Shown in pieces: positions 30,608 to 39,790 of a DNA stretch of 64,000 nt. Within the stretch, counting starts at the first letter, position 1. Every line of letters begins with the position of its first letter. A program made the position numbers and the translations under genes. A model generated the notes under the pieces. That model did not search any database. It was not told the DNA's origin and worked only from the letters and a program-made list of their open reading frames with translations. The stretch lies in assembly GCA_016215625.1 (NCBI GenBank), contig JACRIW010000075.1:33373-97372 (forward strand), given 5' to 3'. The DNA is from Candidatus Eiseniibacteriota bacterium (GTDB taxonomy: Bacteria; Eisenbacteria; RBG-16-71-46).

Positions 30608-31944
30608 ACACGACTCCCGTCACTTCTCCCGCTTCGAACGCGCTCGCGGGCTGGCTCGCGACCGCCGAGACGCGCGCGACCCAGAAGAACGAACCGGCGT
30701 GGGCGCTCGCGAAGCGCTCGCACGCCGCGGCCGTGGCGTCGTCGCTCGCGTTCCCCGCGCGCGACGAAGAGCTGTGGCGCCGCACGGATTTCGGCGGCCT
30801 GCCGCTCGACTCGCTCGAGCCGTTCGCGGCCGTGACTCCGGCGCGCAACATCGACGACCTTCCGGTGCTGCTGCTCACGCGGCTCGCCGGCGAGGGCGCC
30901 AACACCGCGCTCGTCGCGCAGACCGATTCCGAGGTCGTGTACGAGCAGACGCACCCGACGCTCGTGAAGCAGGGCGTGATCGTGTGCTCGATGGACCGCG
31001 CGATCCGCGAGCACGCGGACAAGGTGCAGGCGCTGCTCGGTTCGCTCATCGCCACCGACTACGACCGATGGACGGCCGTGGGCGAGGCGCTGCGCCAGGG
31101 CGGCGCGTTCGTGTGGGTGCCGAAGGGCGTCCACGCGGAGATTCCCGTGCGCCTCATGCAGTTCCTGAGCGGCGCGGGCCGTCTCGCGGCGCCGCGCACC
31201 GTGATCGCCGTCGGTGACGGCGGCTCGGTCACGGTCGTGGACGAGCTGCTCTCCGAGAACGCCGAGGGCGCCTCCATGTACCTCGGCGGCACCGAGCTGT
31301 TCGTCGGTCAGGGCGCCAAGCTGACGTTCGCGAGCCTCCAGGATTGGAGCCGCAACGTCTATCACTACGGCAACGGCCGCGCGCAGCTCGCGAAGGACTC
31401 CGAGCTGCAGTGGATCCAGGTGATGGTCGGCGGCCGGATGAGCAAGACGAACATCTGGTTCAACCTCGACGGTGAAGGCGCGAACGCGTTCGTGCACGGC
31501 TTCATGTTCGGGGACTCGCGCCAGCACTTCCACCTGCACACGCTGCAGCGCCATCTGAAGCCCAACTGCACGAGCGACCTGCTCATCAAGGGCTGCCTGA
31601 AGGACAAGGCCCGCAGCGTCTACCAGGGCCTCATCCAGGTCGCCGAGGGCGCGCAGAAGACGAACGCCTACCAGGCGAACCGCAACCTGCTGCTGTCGGA
31701 CCAGGCGCGCGCGGACAGCATCCCGGGCCTCGAGATCCTCGCGAACGACGTGCGCTGCACGCACGGCGCCACGCTGGGTCACGTGGACTCCGAGCACCTG
31801 TTCTACCTCATGGCGCGCGGCCTGCCCCGCGTCGAAGCCGAGCGTCTCGTCGTCGAGGCGTTCTTCGAGCCCGTGCTCGAGCGCATTCCGCTCGAATCGC
31901 TCCGTGAGCAGCTTCGCGAAGAGATCGAACGGAAGATCGGCTGA
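30604..31944 (+). CDS. sufD: Fe-S cluster assembly protein SufD
   Basis: SufD-family C-terminal domain ([28 protein letters not shown]); coupled to sufB by overlap. Confidence 0.93.
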
Positions 31945-31948
31945 CGTC

Positions 31949-33235
31949 ATGACCGACACACGCACCGGCCTCGCGGGCGCGGCGGAGTCCTCCTCCGCCG
32001 CGCCGGTCGCGGCCTTCGACCCGGCGGTGATCCGCGCGGACTTCCCGCTGATCTCCACGCCGCGTGAGAAGCGCCTGATCTACCTCGACAGCGCCGCGAC
32101 TTCGCAGAAGCCGCTCGCGGTGCTCGACGCGATGGACCGCTACTACCGGAACTACAACGCGAACATCCACCGCGGCGTCTATCGCATCGCCGAGGAGGCC
32201 ACCGCGGCGTACGAGGACGCGCGCCGCCGGTTCGCCAAGTTCGTGAACGCGGCGAGCCCGCGCGAAGTGATCTTCACGCGCAACAGCACCGAGGCGATCA
32301 ACCTCGTCGCGTACGCGTGGGGGCGCTGGCAGCTCAAGGCCGGCGACGCGATCGTGCTCACGCCGATGGAGCACCACTCGAACCTCGTGCCGTGGCACAT
32401 CCTCGCCGCGGAGCGCGGGATCGAGCTGCGCTTCATCCCGCTCACGGGCGACGGCCAGCTCGACGTGACGGCGCTGCCGGGCCTGATGGCGGACGGCAAG
32501 GTGAAGCTCGTGTCGTTCGTGCACGTCTCGAACGTGCTCGGCACGGTGAACCCCGCCGCCGAGATCACGCGCGTCGCCAAGGAGCACGGCGCGACCGTGC
32601 TCGTGGACGCGTCGCAGAGCGCCGCGCACATGAAGCTCGACGTGCGCGCGATCGGCGCGGACTTCGTCGCGTGCACCGCGCACAAGATGCTCGGGCCCAC
32701 GGGCATCGGCATGCTGTGGGGGCGCCGCGAACTGCTCGAAGCGATGCCGCCGTTCCTCGGCGGCGGCGAGATGATCCGCGAAGTGCACCTCACGTCGTCC
32801 AAGTGGAACGAACTGCCGTGGAAGTTCGAGGCCGGCACGATGGCGATCGCGGAGGCCGTCGGCCTCGGCGCCGCCATCGCGTACCTCGAGAAGCTCGGCA
32901 TGGACGCGGTGTTCGCGCACGACCGCGACCTGTCCGCGTACGCGCTCGAACGCATGACGGAGATCCCGGGCCTGCGCGTGCTCGGGCCCGCCGCGGACAA
33001 GCGCGGCGGCGTCGTCGCGTTCACGCTCGAGAACGTGCATCCTCACGACGTCGCGACCGTGCTCGATTCGGACGGCATCTGCGTGCGTGCGGGACACCAC
33101 TGCGCCATGCCGCTGCACGACCAGCTCGGCATTCCCGCGTCGGCGCGCGCGTCGTTCCACTGCTACTCACTGCGCGAGGAAGTGGACGCGCTCGTCGAAA
33201 GCCTGCATCGCGCGCGGAAGATCTTCGCCCGCTAG
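31949..33235 (+). CDS. sufS: Cysteine desulfurase SufS
   Basis: PLP lysine motif CTAHKMLGPTGIGMLWG; CVRAGHHCAMPLH active-site Cys. Confidence 0.95.
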   Translation: MTDTRTGLAGAAESSSAAPVAAFDPAVIRADFPLISTPREKRLIYLDSAATSQKPLAVLDAMDRYYRNYNANIHRGVYRIAEEATAAYEDARRRFAKFVNAASPREVIFTRNSTEAINLVAYAWGRWQLKAGDAIVLTPMEHHSNLVPWHILAAERGIELRFIPLTGDGQLDVTALPGLMADGKVKLVSFVHVSNVLGTVNPAAEITRVAKEHGATVLVDASQSAAHMKLDVRAIGADFVACTAHKMLGPTGIGMLWGRRELLEAMPPFLGGGEMIREVHLTSSKWNELPWKFEAGTMAIAEAVGLGAAIAYLEKLGMDAVFAHDRDLSAYALERMTEIPGLRVLGPAADKRGGVVAFTLENVHPHDVATVLDSDGICVRAGHHCAMPLHDQLGIPASARASFHCYSLREEVDALVESLHRARKIFAR

Positions 33236-33244
33236 GGGCCGCAC

Positions 33245-33643
33245 ATGGACGAACTGTACCGGGAACACATCCTCGATCATTACCAGCACCCTCGTTGCAA
33301 GGGCACGATCACCGATCCCGATCTGTCCTTCGAGGACGCCAATCCGCTCTGCGGCGACCGCATCCGCATGGACTTCCGTCTCGACGGCGACACGCTCGCC
33401 GAGGTGCGCTTCAGCGGCCACGGCTGCTCGATCAGCCAGGCCGCGGCGTCCATGCTCTGCGAGTTCGTCGAAGGCCGGAAGCTCGAGGACATCAAGAAGC
33501 TCGGCCGCGAGGACATGCTCGAGATGCTCGGCATCGAGCTCGGGCCCGTGCGCCTGAAGTGCGCGCTGCTCGCGCTCAAGACGCTGAAGGCCGGCATCTA
33601 CGGCGTGAACCAGTGGCCCGGCGAAGACGAGGACGAAGCGTGA
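33245..33643 (+). CDS. sufU: SufU-type scaffold / sulfur transfer protein
   Basis: HYQHPRCKG, NPLCGDRI, HGCSISQAAASM, RLKCALL motifs. Confidence 0.92.
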   Translation: MDELYREHILDHYQHPRCKGTITDPDLSFEDANPLCGDRIRMDFRLDGDTLAEVRFSGHGCSISQAAASMLCEFVEGRKLEDIKKLGREDMLEMLGIELGPVRLKCALLALKTLKAGIYGVNQWPGEDEDEA

Positions 33644-33963
33644 GCCCCGCGGCCGGAGAGTTCGTGACGGTCGCGAAGGTCGGCGACATCGCGCCGAACG
33701 GCGTGAAGGTCGTGCGCCTGAACGACGTGCTCGTCGCCGTGTTCCATCTCGACGACGGTTACTACGCGATCGAGGATGTCTGCACGCACGACGGCGGCCC
33801 GGTCGCCGAAGGCTGCCTCGAGAACGGCGTCATCGAGTGCCCGCGCCACGGCGCGCAGTTCGACGTGCGCACCGGCCGTGTGGTGCGTTTCCCGGCGACC
33901 TCGCCGGTTCCCACGTACGCCGTGCGCGTGACCGGCGACGACATCCAGGTGGAGTGCCCCTGA
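33640..33963 (+). CDS. Rieske-type [2Fe-2S] ferredoxin (NirD-like)
   Basis: CTHDGGPVAEG ... CPRHGAQFD Rieske ligands; GTG start overlapping sufU stop. Confidence 0.9.
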   Translation: MSPAAGEFVTVAKVGDIAPNGVKVVRLNDVLVAVFHLDDGYYAIEDVCTHDGGPVAEGCLENGVIECPRHGAQFDVRTGRVVRFPATSPVPTYAVRVTGDDIQVECP

Positions 33964-33965
33964 TC

Positions 33966-34451
33966 ATGAGCGACGAAACGAAGAACGAAGGCGCGATCAA
34001 TCCCCACACCGGCCAGCCGTACCCGGCCGAGGCGGCCGTGCCCGCGAACGAAGGCCCCGCTGACTCCATGCCGGCCGCTTCCGCGCCCGCTGCCGCCGCG
34101 TCCGGCGAGGCTCCGCCCGCCGCCGCGCAGACCGGTCCGCCGGCCTTCAGCAGCATGCCGAGCCAGCAGGAACTCGCGGTGCGCTCGGTGCTCGAGACCG
34201 TCATGGACCCCGAGATCGGGCTGTCCGTGATCGACCTCGGGCTCATCCGCGAGATTCATTTCCTGCCCGGCAAGACGCTCGTGCGCATGATGCTCACGAC
34301 GCCGTTCTGTCCCTACGCTCCGCAGATGATGGCCGACGTGAAGAACGCGACCGAGTCGGTCGTGCCGCAGCCGTGCGAAGTCGACATGCTGCCGGACGCG
34401 TGGAGCCCGGACATGATGCCGGACCCGGGCCTGCTCGGCTTCTCGTACTGA
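33966..34451 (+). CDS. SufT/MIP18 (DUF59) family protein with Ala/Pro-rich N-terminal extension
   Basis: VRSVLETVMDPEIGLSVIDLGLI ... TTPFCPYAPQM DUF59 signature after a ~65-aa low-complexity N-terminus. Confidence 0.88.
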   Translation: MSDETKNEGAINPHTGQPYPAEAAVPANEGPADSMPAASAPAAAASGEAPPAAAQTGPPAFSSMPSQQELAVRSVLETVMDPEIGLSVIDLGLIREIHFLPGKTLVRMMLTTPFCPYAPQMMADVKNATESVVPQPCEVDMLPDAWSPDMMPDPGLLGFSY

Positions 34452-34469
34452 CGCACGCAGCTGGAACGA

Positions 34470-34507
34470 AACGGCGGCCGGGCTTCGCAGCCCCGCCGCC
34501 GTTTTCG
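34470..34507. terminator. Bidirectional terminator between suf operon and outer-membrane-like gene
   Basis: AACGGCGG...GGGCT TCGC AGCCC...CCGCCGTT followed by TTCGC. Confidence 0.7.
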
Positions 34508-34523
34508 CATGCGCCGCGTGCGA

Positions 34524-35093
34524 TCAGTTCGCGGCGGGCGTCACGCGCATGTTCCAGCTCATGCCCATGTTGAACTTCAGCTGGCGCTCGCCGGTGAGGT
34601 CGTGGAACTCGAGCTCGAAGAAATTGCCGAAGCGCTGATCGGTGCCGAACGAGAGTCCCGCGAGCGCCGAGACCGCGCCGCGCACGACGTCGTTGTCGCG
34701 CGAGATCTCCGGCGATTCGACGGCATTGTGCAGGAAGTGCACACCGAGGCCCGCGCCGAGATAGGGGTGGTACGCGCGGCTGGTCGGGAACGTCCAGCGA
34801 GCGAAGCCGCCGAGCGTCGCGTCGCGCCGCGTGGTGCGGAAGCCGAGCGCGCTGACGTTCGTCTGCCAGTACTCGACCGCCGGAAGGAAGTCGACTTCCT
34901 TCACGAGACGGGAGTGCTGCATCCGTCCGCGGACGCCGAGACCCGAGAACGAGGTCTGGCCTTCCTGGAACACGGTGGACGAATAGAAGTCGAAGCCCGT
35001 CAGCGGGCTGCCGGTGGTGCCCTGTGCCTGCGCGGACTCCACGCAGCAGAGCAGCGCGGCCGCCAGGGCCGCGAGTACGACGAATGCGCGCAC
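34524..35093 (-). CDS. Secreted outer-membrane beta-barrel-like protein
   Basis: Signal peptide AQAQ; alternating strands, YLGAGLGVHFL, C-terminal LKFNMGMSWNMRV. Confidence 0.7.
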   Translation of the reverse strand: MRAFVVLAALAAALLCCVESAQAQGTTGSPLTGFDFYSSTVFQEGQTSFSGLGVRGRMQHSRLVKEVDFLPAVEYWQTNVSALGFRTTRRDATLGGFARWTFPTSRAYHPYLGAGLGVHFLHNAVESPEISRDNDVVRGAVSALAGLSFGTDQRFGNFFELEFHDLTGERQLKFNMGMSWNMRVTPAAN

Positions 35094-35173
35094 GATGCGA
35101 TTCCTCCAGGTGGAGCTGCGGTGGGAAGCGCGCGCAGGATAAACGAATGCCGCCGCCTCTGTCGTGAACCCGT

Positions 35174-35607
35174 CGAGGGGCGTCGGGAACGCGAGCGAGA
35201 GAACGGCGGCGATTCGCAGCGCCTCGCGAGGGCCGCACGGCCGAGGGGGACCGAAGCGGCATGAGGGCGAGACGTTTGCCGCCGTGCTGCCGAGTCTTCC
35301 GCCGAGGGGGACGGTCGACCCAGCAAGGCACGGCGAACTTGGGGCACCGTGCGGTCGAACCGTTCTCGCGAGGGGGCGGGAGCGGCGGGCCGAACGGTGT
35401 CAGCTCGAACGGTCAGGGTCTCCGCCTCACCACGGCGTGAAGCCTGCCGAGGGGGACACGCGACACGCGCGTGGTGACGGCGGATACGGGATCCGGCGTC
35501 GTGCACGTCGTGACGAGTCCAGCGAGGGGGGCCGGAACGCATCAGTGACGAACACGGTGAACCGGATTCCGATGCGACGCTCCGAGTTCGTATGGCGATC
35601 GAGGGGG
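35174..35607 (+). repeat. Irregular array of CGAGGGGG-type motifs in an orphan intergenic region
   Basis: CGAGG(G)n at 35174, 35227, 35242, 35303, 35369, 35448, 35523, 35600 (more degenerate at 35797 and 35821); intervening segments contain potential hairpins. Confidence 0.6.
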
Positions 35608-36098
35608 ATCGGTCATGCGAGTTCGAAGGACGCGGCCCTGCAGATACGGAAGGGGTGCAGTGAAGTGGCGGCTCACGAACCAGAGGATGATTCGTGCGCG
35701 TACGAAGCGTCTCGCACACGCGGCGCGCCTTAGGGCGGGATCCCACGATGAGACGTGGGACGTCCTGAGGAAGCGCTTCACGGCAATCTTCGAATCCGAG
35801 GGGTTTGTTCGAAGCTGCCCCGAGGGGTCAGCGCTGCTACAGCTATTCAGTTGTCACTTCATCGACGGTTCCGAGGCCGCCGACGTCGAAGACACTTTGC
35901 AGGACCGGTGCCAAGGAGTCGCAGCGGTGCGACACAAATGCCCACCACTGCGTGGCGTTGGGGCAAAACGGCCACGATGGCAACGGGTTGGGTATTTCGC
36001 ACGACGCCGACGGCGGGGCATGACCCGGGATCGCGCGACGCGATTGTCGCACCCTCGGTGGGACGCGATGGCGCAGGTCTGGCCAGCCGGCCCCGGTG

Positions 36099-36121
36099 CG
36101 CCGGCCACGCGTTGGCCGGCG
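36099..36121. terminator. Hairpin terminator candidate
   Basis: CGCCGGCCA CGCGT TGGCCGGCG perfect 9-bp stem downstream of the minus-strand GT2 gene. Confidence 0.5.
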
Positions 36122-36189
36122 GTCGCCGAGCGGGGAATGTCGCGTCTTCGCGTGCGCGGGCGGGCGGGACGCCCCGGCCCCTGGACCGG

Positions 36190-36909
36190 TCAGCGATCGC
36201 CGCGGATCCGGTACTTCACGAGGCGCGTCTTCAGCCATTGCACCCCGATCAGGTCCGCGATGCCGCGCCAGAGCCGGTTGCCGACGCCGTACTTGGACAC
36301 GCCGTGGCGCCGGGCGCGGTGCGAGAGCTTCACCTCGGCGAAGCGCGCGCCGCGGAACACGCAGAGCGCCGGCAGGAAGCGGTGCACGCCGACGAACATC
36401 GGCAGGCCGACGAGCACTTCGCGGCGGTACGCCTTGAACGAGCAGCCGATGTCGGTGACCGGATCGCCGAGCACGTTCCGGCGGACGGTGTTCGCGATGC
36501 GGCTCGAGACGAGGCGCACCCACGTGTCCTGCCGATCGGTGCGGATGCCGCTCACGACGTCGGCGTGTTCGAGCGCCGCGAGCACGCGCGGCAGGTCGGC
36601 GGGATCGTTCTGCAGGTCGGCGTCGAGCGTCACCACGACCTCGCCGCGCGCGCGCGACAGCCCGGCGGCGAGCGCCGCGCTCTGGCCCGCGTTCTTCTCG
36701 AGCAGCAGCGCCACGACGCGCGGATCGCGCGCGGCTTCGGCCTGCATCGCCTGCGCGGTGCCGTCGGTGCTGCCGTCGTCGATCAGGACCAGTTCCCACG
36801 TGCGGCCGGTCGCCTCGAGCGCGGTGCGCAGCTCGGCGAACAGGGGAGCGAGGTTGTCCACCTCGTTGTAGGCGGGAACGACGACGGAAAGGTCGGGTCG
36901 GGTGTCCAT
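36190..36909 (-). CDS. Glycosyltransferase family 2 (DPM1/GtrB/ArnC-like)
   Basis: SVVVPAYNEVDNLAPLF, LIDDGSTDGT, VVTLDADLQNDP motifs. Confidence 0.92.
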   Translation of the reverse strand: MDTRPDLSVVVPAYNEVDNLAPLFAELRTALEATGRTWELVLIDDGSTDGTAQAMQAEAARDPRVVALLLEKNAGQSAALAAGLSRARGEVVVTLDADLQNDPADLPRVLAALEHADVVSGIRTDRQDTWVRLVSSRIANTVRRNVLGDPVTDIGCSFKAYRREVLVGLPMFVGVHRFLPALCVFRGARFAEVKLSHRARRHGVSKYGVGNRLWRGIADLIGVQWLKTRLVKYRIRGDR

Positions 36910-37028
36910 GGCAGGCCGGGGAGAATGCCCGAGCCGGGCGGGGAGCGCCAGCGGGGCGCCTCGCGCGCTTGCCGGGGCCGCGCGGAGCGGTGAGGATGCG
37001 CGGCCACTCGACCCTCGGAGGTTCCGGC

Positions 37029-37895
37029 ATGTCCGCATCGCCAGGCTCCGCGACCACGATCGCCTTCGTGCTCGCCTTCGCGTCGTCGGTGCTCTACGGC
37101 ACCGGGGACTTCTTCGGCGGCATCGCATCGCGGCGCGCGCGCGTGCTCGCGGTGACGCTGCTGAGCCAGGCGGTGGGGCTCGCGGCGCTCGTGATCGCCG
37201 CGCTCGTCGTGGGCGGCACGCCGCCTGCCGAAACGTGGCCGTGGGCGATCGGCGCCGGGCTCTTCGGCAGCACGGGCGTGCTCGTCTTCTATCGCGCCCT
37301 CTCGATCGGCACCGTGAGCATCGTCGCCCCGGTCACGTCCGCCGTGTCGCTCTGCGTGCCCGTCATCGCGGGGTTCGCGTGGGGCGACCGGCCGGGACTC
37401 CTCCCGATCGCCGGTATCGCGCTCGCGCCGGTCGCGGTCGCGCTGGTCGGCAGCGGGGAGGGCAGGGGTGGTGCGGCGCAGGCGGGGCGCGCGATGTTCC
37501 TCGCGATCGTCAGTGGCGTGATCATCGGCGGTTTCCTCGTGGGCATCGGGCGGCTGCCCGCGGGCGGCGGGTTGTGGCCGCTCGCGATCGCGCGCGCCAC
37601 GGGCACGCTGACGATCTCGATGGCCGCGCTCGCGCGCCGCGAGTCGCCACGCGTTCCCGCGTTCGCATGGGCGCCGATCCTCGCGTGCGCGCTCTTCGAC
37701 GTCTCGGCCAACGTGTGCTTCCGCTTCGCCGCGGCCGGCGCACCGCTCAGCCTCGTGGCGACCATCGTGTCGCTCGCGCCCGCGAGCACGGTGGTGCTCG
37801 CGCAGCTCGTGCTGCACGAACGGCTGTCGGTCCGGCAGAAGGCGGGCGTCGCGCTCGCGCTCGCCGCGATCGTCCTGCTCGCGCAGCCGTCGTGA
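37029..37895 (+). CDS. EamA/DMT-superfamily transporter
   Basis: Ten hydrophobic helices, SSVLYGTGDFFGGIAS, LVLHERLSVRQKAGVALALAAIVLLA. Confidence 0.88.
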   Translation: MSASPGSATTIAFVLAFASSVLYGTGDFFGGIASRRARVLAVTLLSQAVGLAALVIAALVVGGTPPAETWPWAIGAGLFGSTGVLVFYRALSIGTVSIVAPVTSAVSLCVPVIAGFAWGDRPGLLPIAGIALAPVAVALVGSGEGRGGAAQAGRAMFLAIVSGVIIGGFLVGIGRLPAGGGLWPLAIARATGTLTISMAALARRESPRVPAFAWAPILACALFDVSANVCFRFAAAGAPLSLVATIVSLAPASTVVLAQLVLHERLSVRQKAGVALALAAIVLLAQPS

Positions 37896-37946
37896 CGGCG
37901 CGTTCACGGTTGACCACTCCGCGCACTTCCCCGAGACTCGCGCGCC

Positions 37947-38582
37947 ATGTCCCGCTTCGCCGCCCTTCTCGAGCTGCTGTTTCCTTTCACGCGCTCCGCG
38001 AACGACGCGACGCCGCGGCCGGCGCGGCGTCGGCGCAAGCCGCGCAAGCCGGTGCTGCTCGAGCAGACCGCGCTCGATCTCGGACCTGAGTGCCCGCGCT
38101 GGACGTTTTCGCGGCTCGCGGCGAACAGCCCGAACCACGCGCGCATCGTCGAGTACATCGAGGCGGCCCGGCGGCACTTCCCGGAGCTCGAGGGCGTCAC
38201 GATCCGCGTCGGGCTCGCGCAGAAGCGCGGCGTGCTCGGCTGGGGCAGCATGGACCCGGAGCGCCCCGGCATCTGGGTGCGCCCGCGGAAGCTGCAGCTG
38301 TTCACCGTGGCGCACGAGATGACGCACCTGCTGCAGGCGCGCGGGCTCGTGCCGCGCGGGGAGCGGCAGTGCGACCTGTACGCGCTCGCGCGTTCGCCGC
38401 ACCTGATCGACCACGCGCCGAACTACCTCGCCGTGCCGCGCTCGCTGCGCCGCGGCGCGCTCAGCTACGAGCAGGCGCTGGCGTTGTACGAGGCGGCCCG
38501 GCGCGCGATCGCCGCGCGCGTAGCGGGCGATCGCCGCTACCTGAAGCGCTTCGAGGCCGAGATCGCGGAGCGCTTCGCGTGA
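37947..38582 (+). CDS. Putative zinc metallopeptidase (HExxH)
   Basis: FTVAHEMTHLLQARG motif. Confidence 0.65.
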   Translation: MSRFAALLELLFPFTRSANDATPRPARRRRKPRKPVLLEQTALDLGPECPRWTFSRLAANSPNHARIVEYIEAARRHFPELEGVTIRVGLAQKRGVLGWGSMDPERPGIWVRPRKLQLFTVAHEMTHLLQARGLVPRGERQCDLYALARSPHLIDHAPNYLAVPRSLRRGALSYEQALALYEAARRAIAARVAGDRRYLKRFEAEIAERFA

Positions 38583-38992
38583 GCGAGGCGCCGGTCCGCA
38601 AGCGCGTCCGCGTGGTCGCCGCCGTGGTGTTCGACGGTCCGCGCCTGCTCATGACGCAGCGCCCGCCGGGCGGTCCGCTCGGGCTGCAGTGGGAGTTCCC
38701 GGGTGGCAAGCTCGAGCCCGGCGAGGCGCCGGAGGCCGCGCTCGTGCGCGAGGTGCGCGAGGAACTCGGCGTCGGGTCCGTCGCCCACGACACGCTCGCC
38801 GTGCACGAGTTCGACTACGCACACGGGGTGCACGTCGAGCTGTACTTCGTCCGCTGCACGCTCGATTCGCACGCGTTCACGCCCGCGCACGCGGTGCACG
38901 CGTGGCGCTGGGTCGAGCCGCGCGACGTGAACCTTTCCGAAGTGCTCGAGGGCGACCGCGACTTCCTGCGCTCCCTCGGCGCCACCGACTAG
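38579..38992 (+). CDS. (deoxy)nucleoside triphosphate pyrophosphohydrolase, MutT/NUDIX
   Basis: Nudix box GGKLEPGEAPEAALVREVREELGV; GTG start overlapping upstream stop. Confidence 0.9.
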   Translation: MSEAPVRKRVRVVAAVVFDGPRLLMTQRPPGGPLGLQWEFPGGKLEPGEAPEAALVREVREELGVGSVAHDTLAVHEFDYAHGVHVELYFVRCTLDSHAFTPAHAVHAWRWVEPRDVNLSEVLEGDRDFLRSLGATD

Positions 38993-39010
38993 GACAGGAG
39001 GAGAACGACC

Positions 39011-39163
39011 ATGGCTCTGCCGGATGGCCTGCAGTTCCTGAAGCTCGGCTGGTGGGTGGTGCACGTGATGGCGTTCCTGCTCGCGTACCAGTTCGGCTAC
39101 GCGCGCGGGCGTGGCGACGAGAAGCGCGAGGCGCGCCAGCGCGAGATCGCGAAGGGCAAGTAG
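39011..39163 (+). CDS. Small (50 aa) single-TM protein
   Basis: SD AGGAGGAGA upstream; MALPDGLQFLKLGWWVVHVMAFLLAYQFGYARGRGDEKREARQREIAKGK. Confidence 0.6.
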   Translation: MALPDGLQFLKLGWWVVHVMAFLLAYQFGYARGRGDEKREARQREIAKGK

Positions 39164-39208
39164 CGGCCCGGGCCGGAGCGCGCGATCGCGTGTGGTCGGC
39201 GGCGCGCG

Positions 39209-39781
39209 TCAGCCGCGCGCGGCGAGCGCGCGCACCGCGTCCTGCCCGAGCGCCGCGAGCAGCGCTCGCAGGATCGCGGTCGGGTGCGGCGGGCAGCCGG
39301 GGATCTTCACGTCCACCGGCAGGAGCGCTTCGCCGCCCCGGTGCACGGCGAACGAATCGCGGCAGAAGCCGCCGTCGCACGCGCAGTCGCCGACCGCGAT
39401 CAGCAGCCGCGGGCGCGGCGTCGCCTGGTCGGTCAGGCGCACGGCCTCTTCCAGGTGACGCGTCACCGGCCCCGTGAGCAGCAGCCCGTCGGCGTGGCGC
39501 GGTGAGGCGACGAAGTCGATGCCGAAGCGCTGCAGGTCGTGGAACGGGTTGAGCAGCGCGAGCAGTTCGCTCTCGCACGCGTTGCACGAGCCGGCGTCGA
39601 GGTGGCGCAGCTTGAGCGAGCCGCGGAAGAGCCTCCGCACTTCCTCGCGCAGCGCCTCGCCGAGCAGTTCGTGCTCGGACTCCGCCGCGCGTGCGGCGGG
39701 AGCGAGCCCCGAGGGCAGCGTCGCGGCCGGCTCGCCGGCGAGCGAGCCGCGCTGCAGCGGGCGGCGCAGGATCTCCCACAT
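39209..39781 (-). CDS. NuoB/HyfI-like [NiFe] hydrogenase small subunit
   Basis: GSCNACESELLALLNP ... VGDCACDGGFCRD ... IPGCPPHPTAIL cluster ligands. Confidence 0.9.
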   Translation of the reverse strand: MWEILRRPLQRGSLAGEPAATLPSGLAPAARAAESEHELLGEALREEVRRLFRGSLKLRHLDAGSCNACESELLALLNPFHDLQRFGIDFVASPRHADGLLLTGPVTRHLEEAVRLTDQATPRPRLLIAVGDCACDGGFCRDSFAVHRGGEALLPVDVKIPGCPPHPTAILRALLAALGQDAVRALAARG

Positions 39782-39790
39782 CTCAGGGCC

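Noticed and set aside
35350-35370. tRNA-like TTCGAA / GGTCGAACC sequences in the 35 kb intergenic region
   Set aside because: No complete cloverleaf, acceptor stem or anticodon arm could be assembled; treated as part of hairpins.
35164-35733. 189-aa plus-strand ORF across the CGAGGGGG array
   Set aside because: Arg/Gly-rich, no SD or domain; motif spacing is not a multiple of 3, so it is not a peptide repeat.
35174-35830. CRISPR interpretation of the CGAGGGGG array
   Set aside because: Repeat is only ~8-9 nt, spacing varies 15-79 nt, no cas genes nearby.
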